Shown piece after piece: positions 23,435 through 31,516 of a stretch of DNA of 64,000 nt. The stretch is from JBEBVQ01 sp964527735. GTDB taxonomy: Bacteria > Bacteroidota > Bacteroidia > Chitinophagales > Chitinophagaceae. The stretch spans positions 79,623 to 143,622 of the forward strand of contig CAZGPG010000008.1 in the NCBI GenBank assembly GCA_964527735.1, written 5' to 3'. The position numbers and the translations under genes are program-made. The notes beneath the pieces are model-generated. The model did not search any database. It saw only the letters and a list, made by a program, of their open reading frames with translations, and was not told the origin of the DNA. Within the stretch, counting starts at the first letter, position 1. Each line of letters opens with the position of its first letter.

Positions 23435-26335
23435 CTAATATTTCGTGAGCTGCTCCGTATGGATCAGCGATTGATCTGATGCATTGCGCAGTTCCAGGAA
23501 ATAGGTCCCGGCTGGCAGCGCACTTACATCCACCTCCTTCTGATTACGTTCACTGAGTATCAGCTTACCTTCGATGGTCCTTACACGCACCTGGAGCTCC
23601 AGGGAAGAACTGATCCGCACCACATCCCTGGCAGGGTTCGGATAGATCAGGATATGTTTGTCATCAGTTCCTGAGATCCGGATACCGACATTATTGATCT
23701 TGTACTTGTCGGAAGTGCCGGTACAACCAAAGCGATCCGTCACCTCAACATGGTAATCTCCGTTTGCAGTTACCGGTAGCAAAGAGCTGGTAAAACCATC
23801 CAGCAAAGTATCATTGCGATACCACCGGTAAGAGGCCCATGTCCCTGCGGCAACCAGCGTATCTCCTCTCGGCCCTATTGTCACTTCCAGTTCTGATACA
23901 TATATCTCTTTGGTTTGGGGCGCCGAAGACCGGCAACTGCCGTTGACGACTACTGTAATCCGCCCGCCGTCTTTACCTGCTTCTATGACAATTGTATCAC
24001 CCGTACTGGTGCCGGTCCATCCCGGAGGCAGTGTCCAGGTATAGGATACGGCGCCGTCTACAGAATCCACAGAATAGGTATAAGGTATCCCCGCGCAAAT
24101 AGTATCGCTGCCGGATATGCTGCCTGCGGGGATGACCGTACAGGGCTGGAATTTTACCAGGAACAGATCCGGCTGCTCATCCGTACCGCCCAACTGCTCC
24201 TGGTGGCTTCCGGCTGTAGCCATATGCACCGGCGACCTGGTAATACCTGCCAGATACACTTTCCCGCGTGCATCACAGGCAATCCGCGCCTCATAATCAT
24301 CCGCGGTATCACCGTAATAGCTCGCTTCAATAAAAGCGCCGGCGGTGTCAAAATGGGTCATGAAAACATCCCACTTACCCCCGGGCGCATCCTGGGGTGT
24401 ACTGCCCTGGGGCGCCACGCCGGAAGGGCTCCTCGTATAGCCGGCCGCATAGACATTCCCAAAAAGATCACAGGCGATACCGGTATAATAATCCTCTTCC
24501 TGCCCGCCGTAATAAGTGGTCCATATCCTGTTCCCGGCCGGATCAAACTTTGAAAGTATCGCATCTATCGTGCCGTTTGTACCTTTATAAGCCCCCGGCG
24601 TTGCCAGGTTGGAGCTGTTGCTGTGCCCGGCGACGTATATGTTTCCGGCCGGATCGCACGACACACCTGCGCCATCATCATATCCCCCGTTGCCCCCAAG
24701 ATAGGTACCCCAGATACGTGTACCGGTGTGATCAAAGCTCACCAGGAACATATTCCAGCTATTGGAAACCCCGTTATGGCTTATCGTATCCTGTGCGCTT
24801 CCCGGCGAAGCAATATTGAAACCGCTCTGCGTAAGCCCGGTTACAAAGACCCTCCCCTGCCGGTCGCAGGCGATCGACTTGACATTATCTGCCCGGTCCC
24901 CCCCGTAATAGGTGCTCCATTGCTGCCTGCCTGCCGCATCATATTTAGCCAGGAACCCATCCGCAGGCTGTGTGGGAGGCCTGCCGCCGGCTACCCCACC
25001 GCCGAAAGTATCCTGATGACACCCCGCAGTAGCGATACCATCTTTGCTGACTGTGTTACCCGTCATATACACATTGCCGGACGGGTCACAGGCTACCTGC
25101 ATACCAAAATCATTACCCGAACCTCCGTAATAAGTAGCCCAGATGCGATTGCCACCGGCATCAAACTTCACCAGGAAGGCATCCCTGCCGCCTGCCGAAG
25201 CAGCCTGTTGTGCGCCCCCGAAAGCGATCATGTCCGTACTCATGGTACTCCCGGTAAGGTATACGCTGCCATCAGTAAAACAGGTGACCCCCTGGCCAAA
25301 ATCGCTGGAGGTACCGCCATAATAAGTAGCCCATACAGGCGTGCCCGCAGGATTAAGCTTCACCAGGAATGCATCACAATCACCGGAAAGAACCTGGTAA
25401 TGCCCCCCGCTGGTCGCTATATTGGCAGCGCTGTAAGTACTGCCGCCCAGGTAAACAAAATGCTGGGCATCTGTAGCCAGGGCAATATTCCCGAATGAAC
25501 CGGCATAGCCCAACCCTTCAATACCAGAGCCTCCGTAATAAGTAGCCCAGTCTACCACGGGATCTATAGTCAGCGCTCCTTCATATGCCTCTGTAGCAAA
25601 AGCAATCACACCCGGATCCCGGAGCACAAACCGCGACACGACAGGCTTTCCGTCGGCCTGGAAACTTACCGGCGCACGCTCCGTGATCGTGCCCATAGGG
25701 GTATACGCAGTTATGCTTCCGTCGTTATTCATCACAAGCTCCGAAGCCCCGCTGTATTGAATGCGTATATCGGAAACCCTGCCGCCTTCCCGCACTACAA
25801 AATCATATTCAAGCTTGCCATCCCTGGAATAAATGACCCAGTCAATACCGGGATAGACCTCCTTATAAGTAACCTTGCCCCAGGCGCCTGCATGTATGCC
25901 ACCCGGCACAGCAGTATTATAGTAATGCTCCACATAAGCGCTGCGGCCTGCGGTCTCCGGCCGGGCAGCCGGGTTGGCCCCTATGAGGCGGACATCCAGC
26001 CGGTACGTTTCCCACCGGGGCCACTCAGACACTGCTTCAGCAGACGCCGCCGCATCCTGCCCCTTCAGGGCTGGAAACACTCCATGCTGCACACCCGTAG
26101 CAACGGGCTTTGTCCACTGGTAATGCAACCTTCCATTGCCAATAAAAACCTGGAAACCGCTGCCTGACAGAGCAAAATCAATATCGCTCCTGTATTGCCT
26201 GTGCTGATCTGTGATCTGCCCGCCGTTCTCGACAAATAAAAGGGGTGACCGGTCTTTGACGCCGGCCCCTGCCCGCACACAAAATACCGTCAACAACAAT
26301 GGAATAGATAGAAGTAAAAATTGAGCATTTTTCAT
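23435..26335 (-). CDS. T9SS-secreted SBBP-repeat protein (module 1)
   Basis: From the second Met this is 966 residues with a signal peptide (QFLLLSIPLLLTVFCVRAGA). The N-terminal domain (FVENGGQITDQHRQY) is typical of SBBP proteins. About eight SBBP propeller repeats of the form WATYYGGSGNDFGMQVACDP and GNVYMTGNT follow through residues 260-720, then a PKD/Ig-like part (SGSDTICAGIPYTYSV). The type A sorting domain (HILIYPNPARDVVRISS...SALPAGTYFLELRN) ends the protein. It is predicted to be exported by T9SS to the cell surface. The ligand is unknown. It is divergent from a TPR histidine kinase gene. Confidence 0.9.
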   Translation of the reverse strand: MKNAQFLLLSIPLLLTVFCVRAGAGVKDRSPLLFVENGGQITDQHRQYRSDIDFALSGSGFQVFIGNGRLHYQWTKPVATGVQHGVFPALKGQDAAASAEAVSEWPRWETYRLDVRLIGANPAARPETAGRSAYVEHYYNTAVPGGIHAGAWGKVTYKEVYPGIDWVIYSRDGKLEYDFVVREGGRVSDIRIQYSGASELVMNNDGSITAYTPMGTITERAPVSFQADGKPVVSRFVLRDPGVIAFATEAYEGALTIDPVVDWATYYGGSGIEGLGYAGSFGNIALATDAQHFVYLGGSTYSAANIATSGGHYQVLSGDCDAFLVKLNPAGTPVWATYYGGTSSDFGQGVTCFTDGSVYLTGSTMSTDMIAFGGAQQAASAGGRDAFLVKFDAGGNRIWATYYGGSGNDFGMQVACDPSGNVYMTGNTVSKDGIATAGCHQDTFGGGVAGGRPPTQPADGFLAKYDAAGRQQWSTYYGGDRADNVKSIACDRQGRVFVTGLTQSGFNIASPGSAQDTISHNGVSNSWNMFLVSFDHTGTRIWGTYLGGNGGYDDGAGVSCDPAGNIYVAGHSNSSNLATPGAYKGTNGTIDAILSKFDPAGNRIWTTYYGGQEEDYYTGIACDLFGNVYAAGYTRSPSGVAPQGSTPQDAPGGKWDVFMTHFDTAGAFIEASYYGDTADDYEARIACDARGKVYLAGITRSPVHMATAGSHQEQLGGTDEQPDLFLVKFQPCTVIPAGSISGSDTICAGIPYTYSVDSVDGAVSYTWTLPPGWTGTSTGDTIVIEAGKDGGRITVVVNGSCRSSAPQTKEIYVSELEVTIGPRGDTLVAAGTWASYRWYRNDTLLDGFTSSLLPVTANGDYHVEVTDRFGCTGTSDKYKINNVGIRISGTDDKHILIYPNPARDVVRISSSLELQVRVRTIEGKLILSERNQKEVDVSALPAGTYFLELRNASDQSLIHTEQLTKY

Positions 26336-26378
26336 GTGTTTCATTTGTTTTAGTGAACAATAGCTTATCCTCAGCTAA

Positions 26379-26386
26379 CAAAACTA
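26379..26386 (-). promoter_or_regulatory. -7 box upstream of the module 1 secreted protein gene
   Basis: On the minus strand this is TAGTTTTG, an exact TAnnTTTG. The leader that follows contains GTTCACTAAAACAAA just before the start codons. An AAATGC/GCATTT inverted repeat (26442-26460) lies further upstream. Confidence 0.5.
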
Positions 26387-26505
26387 CTACCATTATACAC
26401 CTCCGGTTAGAGCCGAAGTATTCATTTAGCTTTTTAGATAGAAATGCCTAATTAGCATTTTATAAAAAACATATTGATTTTAGCATCAACAGCATACACT
26501 GATCA

Positions 26506-26795
26506 CTGTTGTCCGGAAAAGCAAACATAGCCGTACCGGGTAACGTCTGTTGTACATCGTCCTGTAAACAGACGTTTGTCATGCTGACGAAGGAAGCATC
26601 CCACGTTATGCATGATTTCCAGTGTTTTGTGGGATCCTTCCTTCGTCAGCATGACATCGTGGTTCAGTGCAAACAATCAGCAGCACTATAAGTTCCCTGT
26701 TTCTGTCAAAAGTAAGCCCCTGCTTTACATCATTGTCTCAAACAGTTTGATGATAACGACTTCAGGAGTCTGTAATTGCTTTACCCGGACAACAG
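26506..26795. mobile_element. MITE-like element with 17-bp inverted ends
   Basis: The left end CTGTTGTCCGGAAAAGC (26506-26522) and the right end GCTTTACCCGGACAACAG (26778-26795) are near-perfect inverted repeats about 290 bases apart. No coding frame lies between them. Inside is a 27-base palindromic pair (26578-26604 and 26629-26655, one mismatch) with the word GTCATGCTGACGAAGG. A partial copy of the same sequence lies at 21545. No clear target duplication is seen. It sits between the divergent genes of module 1. Confidence 0.65.
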
Positions 26796-26841
26796 AGATG
26801 TGCTAATTGGCTAATTAAATAGATGGATTTATTTTTACACG

Positions 26842-28848
26842 GTGTCTGAGTCTCTGTTTTCTGTCACCTTTCGCCATCCGTTGCGGCATTTACCCGTATG
26901 CCTGATCCTGTGTATGCTGTCCTTCCAATTGCATGCACAGACCGAAGTCCTGTATACACCGATTGATAAAGCCGGACATCCGCTTGTGATCGGGGATACT
27001 ACCTTCCGCAGGCAACCGCTGACGACAGCCGATACACAGCAGACATCAGGCCATATCATGTACGACTCTGCAACTGCAGGCGGCCTGTTTGTCACGCGGC
27101 TGTTGCGTTATGCCAATGAACAACTCCGTAAGGGATCTTTTCATCAGGCAATTACCACCCTGCGCACTGCATTATTCTTCTCCGGTTATATCTCCGGCGA
27201 GCAGCTTACCTATGTTTATAACAACCTGGCTAATACCTATCTCAGGACCGGAGATTATAATCACTCCATACACTATTACCTACTGGCCATCCGTGAAATG
27301 GAAAAGCTTCCCGGCAGAGAGGCGATGCTTGCCACGTTATACAGCAATTTCGCCACGCTCTTTATCCAGATGGAAGATTATTCAAGGGCATTGTATTACC
27401 TCAGCAAAGGAGAATCTATCCTCCGTCCGCGGGGAAATCCCGAAAACTACCTGAGCCGGCTGCTGCTCAACAAGGCGACCGCCCTGCAGCATGACCAGCT
27501 CAGCGCTGTCGCAACTTACCGGGAAGCCTTATCACTAAGCCGCAGCTACGGGGATTCAGAAACGGTCTGCACGATACTGAATAACCTCGGGGATTATTAC
27601 CTGCGGGAACGTATGCCGCATCAGGCTATTCAATACCTGAAAGAGTCTTTAGGAATAATTTCCGGCCAGTCGTTTTATATACAGGCCGGAAATCTTATTT
27701 CGTTGGGCGAGGCCTATAAGATGCTGGGCAATACACATCAGGCAGAGCATTACCTTTTGCTGGCGCTGCGCAGGGCTGAAGAATCGGGCATGCAGAAAGA
27801 AGTTATGGTGGTTCACAAGCTGCTTTCTGATCTATATGGCCACACAAGGCAATACCGCCAGGCCTGGCAGCATCAGCATCAATACGTCACGGTCCGCGAC
27901 AGTATGCTTAATATCCGGAAAGTACATGACATCAATCACCTCGAGGTGAAGTACCGGACGGCTGAAAAGGACAAGGAAATATTCCGGAAGGAGCTGATGA
28001 TCACCAGGCAGCATCACCACCTCCAGGAGAAGAATATCTGGATCGCCTGCATCTCCGCGATACTGATGCTGCTGACCATATTAACATTCACCCTGTACCG
28101 GAACCACCGGCACCGGCACCGGCTGCAGCAGGAGCGTATCAGGAATTTGCAGCATGAGCAGGAACTGCTGCGCAAAGAACAGGAAATAGACCGGCTGAAA
28201 GCCATGATGGAAGGGGTGGAACAGGAAAGGAGCCGCTTGGCCAGGGAGCTCCACGACGGCATTGTAAGTCAGCTTTCAGCCATAAAGATGAACTTCAACG
28301 CACTCGGCAACAGGCAGCACAGCGCAGGGTTCAGAGGAGACTTCGAAGAAGCCCTGCAGCAGTTGGACGAGGCAACAGAAGATCTGCGCAATACCTCACA
28401 CAACCTCATGCCCCAGGTGCTGATCCGGAGCGGGTTACAGGCAGCAGTGGAAACATTATGCGAGAAGATCAGGAGAAGCATCCCGGGTCTGCATATGGAT
28501 TGCCTGGTATACGGCACACTCCCGCCGTTGCGCAATGAGCAGGGGCTGATGCTGTACCGGATCATACAGGAGCTGGTGCAGAATGCGGTCAAACATGCAC
28601 AGGCAAACTACATCCTGGTGCAAATGAATTGTCTCGATGACACACTGGATATTACCGTAGAAGATAACGGCATAGGCATTGATCCGGAAGACGCGGAAAC
28701 CCGTACCACACTCGGGCTGCGCAATATCCGGGAGCGGGTACATGTACTGAACGGGAAGATGCATATCCAGACCGCACCGGATTCAGGAACTTCTGTGTAT
28801 CTTGAATTTAATTGCAGGGAATGGAAAACAGATAATGTATGTCAATAA
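26842..28848 (+). CDS. TPR sensor histidine kinase (module 1)
   Basis: This 668-residue protein starts with GTG and a signal-like segment (LPVCLILCMLSFQLHAQ). TPR-type helices follow from about 90 to 350 (YVYNNLANTYLRTGDYNHSI and similar), then one membrane helix at about 397-419 and a coiled coil. The HisKA_3 domain has the phospho-acceptor H471 in ARELHDGIVSQL. The ATPase domain has the N box LVQNAVKHA, VEDNGIGI and LGLRNIRERV. The TPR part should lie outside the cytoplasmic membrane. It overlaps the response regulator gene by 10 bases. Confidence 0.92.
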   Translation: MSESLFSVTFRHPLRHLPVCLILCMLSFQLHAQTEVLYTPIDKAGHPLVIGDTTFRRQPLTTADTQQTSGHIMYDSATAGGLFVTRLLRYANEQLRKGSFHQAITTLRTALFFSGYISGEQLTYVYNNLANTYLRTGDYNHSIHYYLLAIREMEKLPGREAMLATLYSNFATLFIQMEDYSRALYYLSKGESILRPRGNPENYLSRLLLNKATALQHDQLSAVATYREALSLSRSYGDSETVCTILNNLGDYYLRERMPHQAIQYLKESLGIISGQSFYIQAGNLISLGEAYKMLGNTHQAEHYLLLALRRAEESGMQKEVMVVHKLLSDLYGHTRQYRQAWQHQHQYVTVRDSMLNIRKVHDINHLEVKYRTAEKDKEIFRKELMITRQHHHLQEKNIWIACISAILMLLTILTFTLYRNHRHRHRLQQERIRNLQHEQELLRKEQEIDRLKAMMEGVEQERSRLARELHDGIVSQLSAIKMNFNALGNRQHSAGFRGDFEEALQQLDEATEDLRNTSHNLMPQVLIRSGLQAAVETLCEKIRRSIPGLHMDCLVYGTLPPLRNEQGLMLYRIIQELVQNAVKHAQANYILVQMNCLDDTLDITVEDNGIGIDPEDAETRTTLGLRNIRERVHVLNGKMHIQTAPDSGTSVYLEFNCREWKTDNVCQ

Positions 28849-29483
28849 GAATAGCCATCACCGATGATCATCCCATGGTAATCAGCGGGCTGAAAAATAT
28901 GCTGGGCGATTATCCCCATATTGAGATCACAGGTTCCTATACCAGTGGAAAAGCGTTACTCGAAGGGCTTGCAGCGGTTCCGCAACAACCGGACATACTG
29001 CTGATGGATGTCTGCCTGCCGGATATTCCCGGCAATGAACTTGCAAGGACCGTAAAAGATACCTGGCCGTCCATCCGCATCATAGCCGTCACAAGCCTGG
29101 ATACGCTGTTTTATGTAAAAGACATGCTGCAGCAGGGATGTATGGGATACCTGCTCAAAAAATCCGAACAGCAAACCCTGATACAGGCCATAGAGGAAGT
29201 GTACCGCGGCGAACAGTTTATCGAACCCATGCTGAAAGAACAGCTTCTGGACAGCCTGCTGAACACAAGAAAGCAGGCCGGCGCCGGCACACACCTTACC
29301 CGGAGGGAAAAAGAGATCCTCCGGCTCATCGTACAGGAATACACCAACCAGGAAATTGCCGAAAAGCTGTTTCTCAGCGAAAGCACCGTCAAAAACCACC
29401 GGTTCAGCCTGCTTCAGAAGCTGGACGTCAAAAACAGTATCGGCCTGGCCAGGGTAGCGTTCCAGATGGGATTGATAGAATAA
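28839..29483 (+). CDS. NarL/LuxR-type response regulator (module 1)
   Basis: This 214-residue regulator has receiver acidic pair TDDHP (8-12), phospho-acceptor D57 in LLMDVCLPD, Thr/Ser in AVTSLDT and the Lys in YLLKKSEQ. The C-terminal helix-turn-helix (LTRREKEILRLI...QEIAEKLFLSESTVKNHRFSLL) binds DNA. It is the partner of the overlapping kinase. By position the divergent secreted protein gene is a plausible target. The receiver differs from the module 2 and 3 regulators at DVCLPDIPG where those have DIQLPGKTG. Confidence 0.95.
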   Translation: MSIRIAITDDHPMVISGLKNMLGDYPHIEITGSYTSGKALLEGLAAVPQQPDILLMDVCLPDIPGNELARTVKDTWPSIRIIAVTSLDTLFYVKDMLQQGCMGYLLKKSEQQTLIQAIEEVYRGEQFIEPMLKEQLLDSLLNTRKQAGAGTHLTRREKEILRLIVQEYTNQEIAEKLFLSESTVKNHRFSLLQKLDVKNSIGLARVAFQMGLIE

Positions 29484-29499
29484 TGCTGCTCATTCAACC

Positions 29500-30789
29500 T
29501 CACACCAGCTTCCGGAAACGCTCATAATATGCCTTTTCCAGCATTTCCTGCTGTGATGGGTCTGCAATACTGATCAGTAGCCGGGCGCGCTGTTCCAGAT
29601 TTTTGCCGTAAAGATTTACTTCACCATGCTCCGTCACGACATGATGCACATGCCCGCGGGTGGTCACCACACCCCCGCCCTGCTTCAGATAAGGTACAAT
29701 CCGTGAGATACCCTTGCGGGTAACAGAAGGCAGCGCAATAATGGGCTTGCCCCCTTCCGAAAGCGAAGCGCCACGCATGAAGTCCATCTGTCCGCCGATG
29801 CCTGAATACTGGTACGCCCCCATCGAGTCGGCGCAGACCTGGCCGGTCAGGTCGATCTCGATGGCGCTGTTGATCGCCACCACCTTCGGGTTCTGCCGGA
29901 TCACGGCAGCATCATTTACATAGGCAACATCAATAAAAGAGACGTTCGTATTATCGTCTACAAAATCGTACAGTTTACGCGTACCTAATACGAATGTTGT
30001 AATAATTTTCCCCTGTCGTATTTTTTTATGCTCGTTGGTGATCACTCCTTTTTCTACCAGCGGCACTACGCCGTCCGAAAACATCTCTGTATGGATCCCA
30101 AGCCCCTTATGGTTGCCGAGATACTTCAGCACAGCATCGGGTATGGCGCCGATCCCCAGTTGCAGTGTAGCCCCGTCTTCTATCAATCCTGCTATCTGCT
30201 TGCCTATTGCCGTTGATTTTTCATCTGCTTTTGAGTTATAATCAACTTCGGGCAACTCCGCTTCATCCCACACCATTGCCGCAAATCTTGTATAGTGGAT
30301 TTGTGTATCGCCATACGTACGCGGCATCCTGGGGTTTACATGAGCTATCAGGCAGGGAGCATTCCGGCTGGCGCTCAGTGCTGCATCAATGGATGTACCC
30401 AGGGTACAGTATCCATGTTTATCCGGCGGGGAAACATGCAGAATGGCCGCGTCAAGCGGCAGTATCTTTTTATCGAATAATCGGGGGATTTCACTCAGGA
30501 AAACCGGCACGTAATCACCCGAATCCGTATTCACCCATTCGCGTACATTCGCTGAAACAAATAAAGAATTGAGGCGGAAGCTGTCGCGCACCGCAGGCAC
30601 ATTCCACTCCAGGTTGCCCACCGTGCTGATGGCCACCAGCTCCACATCCCGGAGCTCCCCTGCCCTTTTCAGCAGTGTATTCACCAGCTTCAGCGGTGTA
30701 GCGGCGCTGCCATGTATAAAAACCCGGCTGCCTGATCGGATCAGCGATACAGCTTCTTCTGCCGTTACGTATTCCGGTTTACCATTCAT
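29500..30789 (-). CDS. Acetyl-CoA hydrolase/CoA-transferase family protein
   Basis: This 429-residue protein has the length of 4-hydroxybutyrate/acetate CoA-transferases. The likely catalytic Glu is in GIHTEMFSDGVVPLVEKG. The CoA-binding glycine loops LQLGIGAIPDAVL and the IEIDLTGQVCADSMG and GGQMDFMRGA segments match the family. It probably moves CoA between short acyl groups and acetate in the cytoplasm; the acyl specificity is uncertain. It overlaps the end of gmk by 11 bases. Confidence 0.9.
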   Translation of the reverse strand: MNGKPEYVTAEEAVSLIRSGSRVFIHGSAATPLKLVNTLLKRAGELRDVELVAISTVGNLEWNVPAVRDSFRLNSLFVSANVREWVNTDSGDYVPVFLSEIPRLFDKKILPLDAAILHVSPPDKHGYCTLGTSIDAALSASRNAPCLIAHVNPRMPRTYGDTQIHYTRFAAMVWDEAELPEVDYNSKADEKSTAIGKQIAGLIEDGATLQLGIGAIPDAVLKYLGNHKGLGIHTEMFSDGVVPLVEKGVITNEHKKIRQGKIITTFVLGTRKLYDFVDDNTNVSFIDVAYVNDAAVIRQNPKVVAINSAIEIDLTGQVCADSMGAYQYSGIGGQMDFMRGASLSEGGKPIIALPSVTRKGISRIVPYLKQGGGVVTTRGHVHHVVTEHGEVNLYGKNLEQRARLLISIADPSQQEMLEKAYYERFRKLV

Positions 30790-31381
30790 GCTGACTCAAT
30801 TTATCTGGCATCACCCCATCCAGAAATGCCCGTACAACATCCGATAATTCAGCAGATGCCGCATCCAGATCATCATTAATAATGATCTTATCGAAACGGG
30901 TTGCAAAACTCAATTCAAAACCGGCTTTACTCACACGTTCGTCAAGCGATTGAGGCGTCTCGCTACCCCGCTGCCGGAGACGTTGTCTTAAAACATCAAG
31001 CGAAGGAGGTTGTACAAATATGGAAAGCCCCGCATCCGGATATTGCTCCTGGATGGCCAGCGCACCTTTTACATCAATATCCACCAGCGGCACCTGTCGC
31101 GCATCCCAGATACGGTGCAGCTCCGAGCGGAGGGTGCCATAGTATTTGCCCGCATATACCATTTCCCATTCTGCAAAGGAGTTTGTCTCGATCAATGCTC
31201 TGAATTGGGCTTCATTATAAAAATAGTAATCACGCCCGTGTATCTCTCCGCTCCTGGGTGGCCGTGTGCATGCCGATACGGAAAAAGCCAGCTCCGGGCA
31301 TGCAGCCAGCAGACGTTTTACGAGTGTTGTCTTGCCGGCCCCCGAAGGGGCTGTGATAATGATGATCTTTCCGTGTGCCAA
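30779..31381 (-). CDS. gmk: Guanylate kinase
   Basis: At 200 residues it has the family length. The P-loop APSGAGKTT lies at 11-19. The GMP-binding segment has STRPPR-like SACTRPPRSGEIHGRDYYF, with FAEWEMVYAGKYYGT after it, and the Asp strand VDIDVKGA follows. It phosphorylates GMP to GDP with ATP. The only start that fits is TTG at 31381: a stop lies two codons upstream and no ATG precedes the P-loop. Confidence 0.95.
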   Translation of the reverse strand: MAHGKIIIITAPSGAGKTTLVKRLLAACPELAFSVSACTRPPRSGEIHGRDYYFYNEAQFRALIETNSFAEWEMVYAGKYYGTLRSELHRIWDARQVPLVDIDVKGALAIQEQYPDAGLSIFVQPPSLDVLRQRLRQRGSETPQSLDERVSKAGFELSFATRFDKIIINDDLDAASAELSDVVRAFLDGVMPDKLSQHEW

Positions 31382-31460
31382 CAGTTAGAGACTGTTTTGG
31401 CTGCGAAGAACGCAAAAAGCAGGCAAAAAGCAAAACATTTTAATTGGACAATGGGACAAA

Positions 31461-31501
31461 TGTGTTGAATGTGGGAAATGTGATAATACATTCGTCACAT
31501 T
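31461..31501. repeat. Iterated-word repeat between gmk and the DPP-IV gene
   Basis: The word AATGTGTTGAATGTGGGAAATGTG is answered by TCACATT (AATGTGA 31477-31483 with TCACATT 31495-31501). The same word recurs at 33720, on the other side of the peptidase gene. Confidence 0.6.
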
Positions 31502-31516
31502 AAATGGATTATTATA

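Noticed and set aside
24623..25498. 291-codon plus-strand frame inside the SBBP protein gene
   Set aside because: It is antisense to repeated SBBP codons, and its proline- and isoleucine-rich text is a mirror of the repeats.
23435..26335. Regular repeats that might suggest a CRISPR or tandem-repeat array
   Set aside because: They are degenerate protein-coding SBBP repeats, not identical DNA repeats with unique spacers. No cas gene is present.
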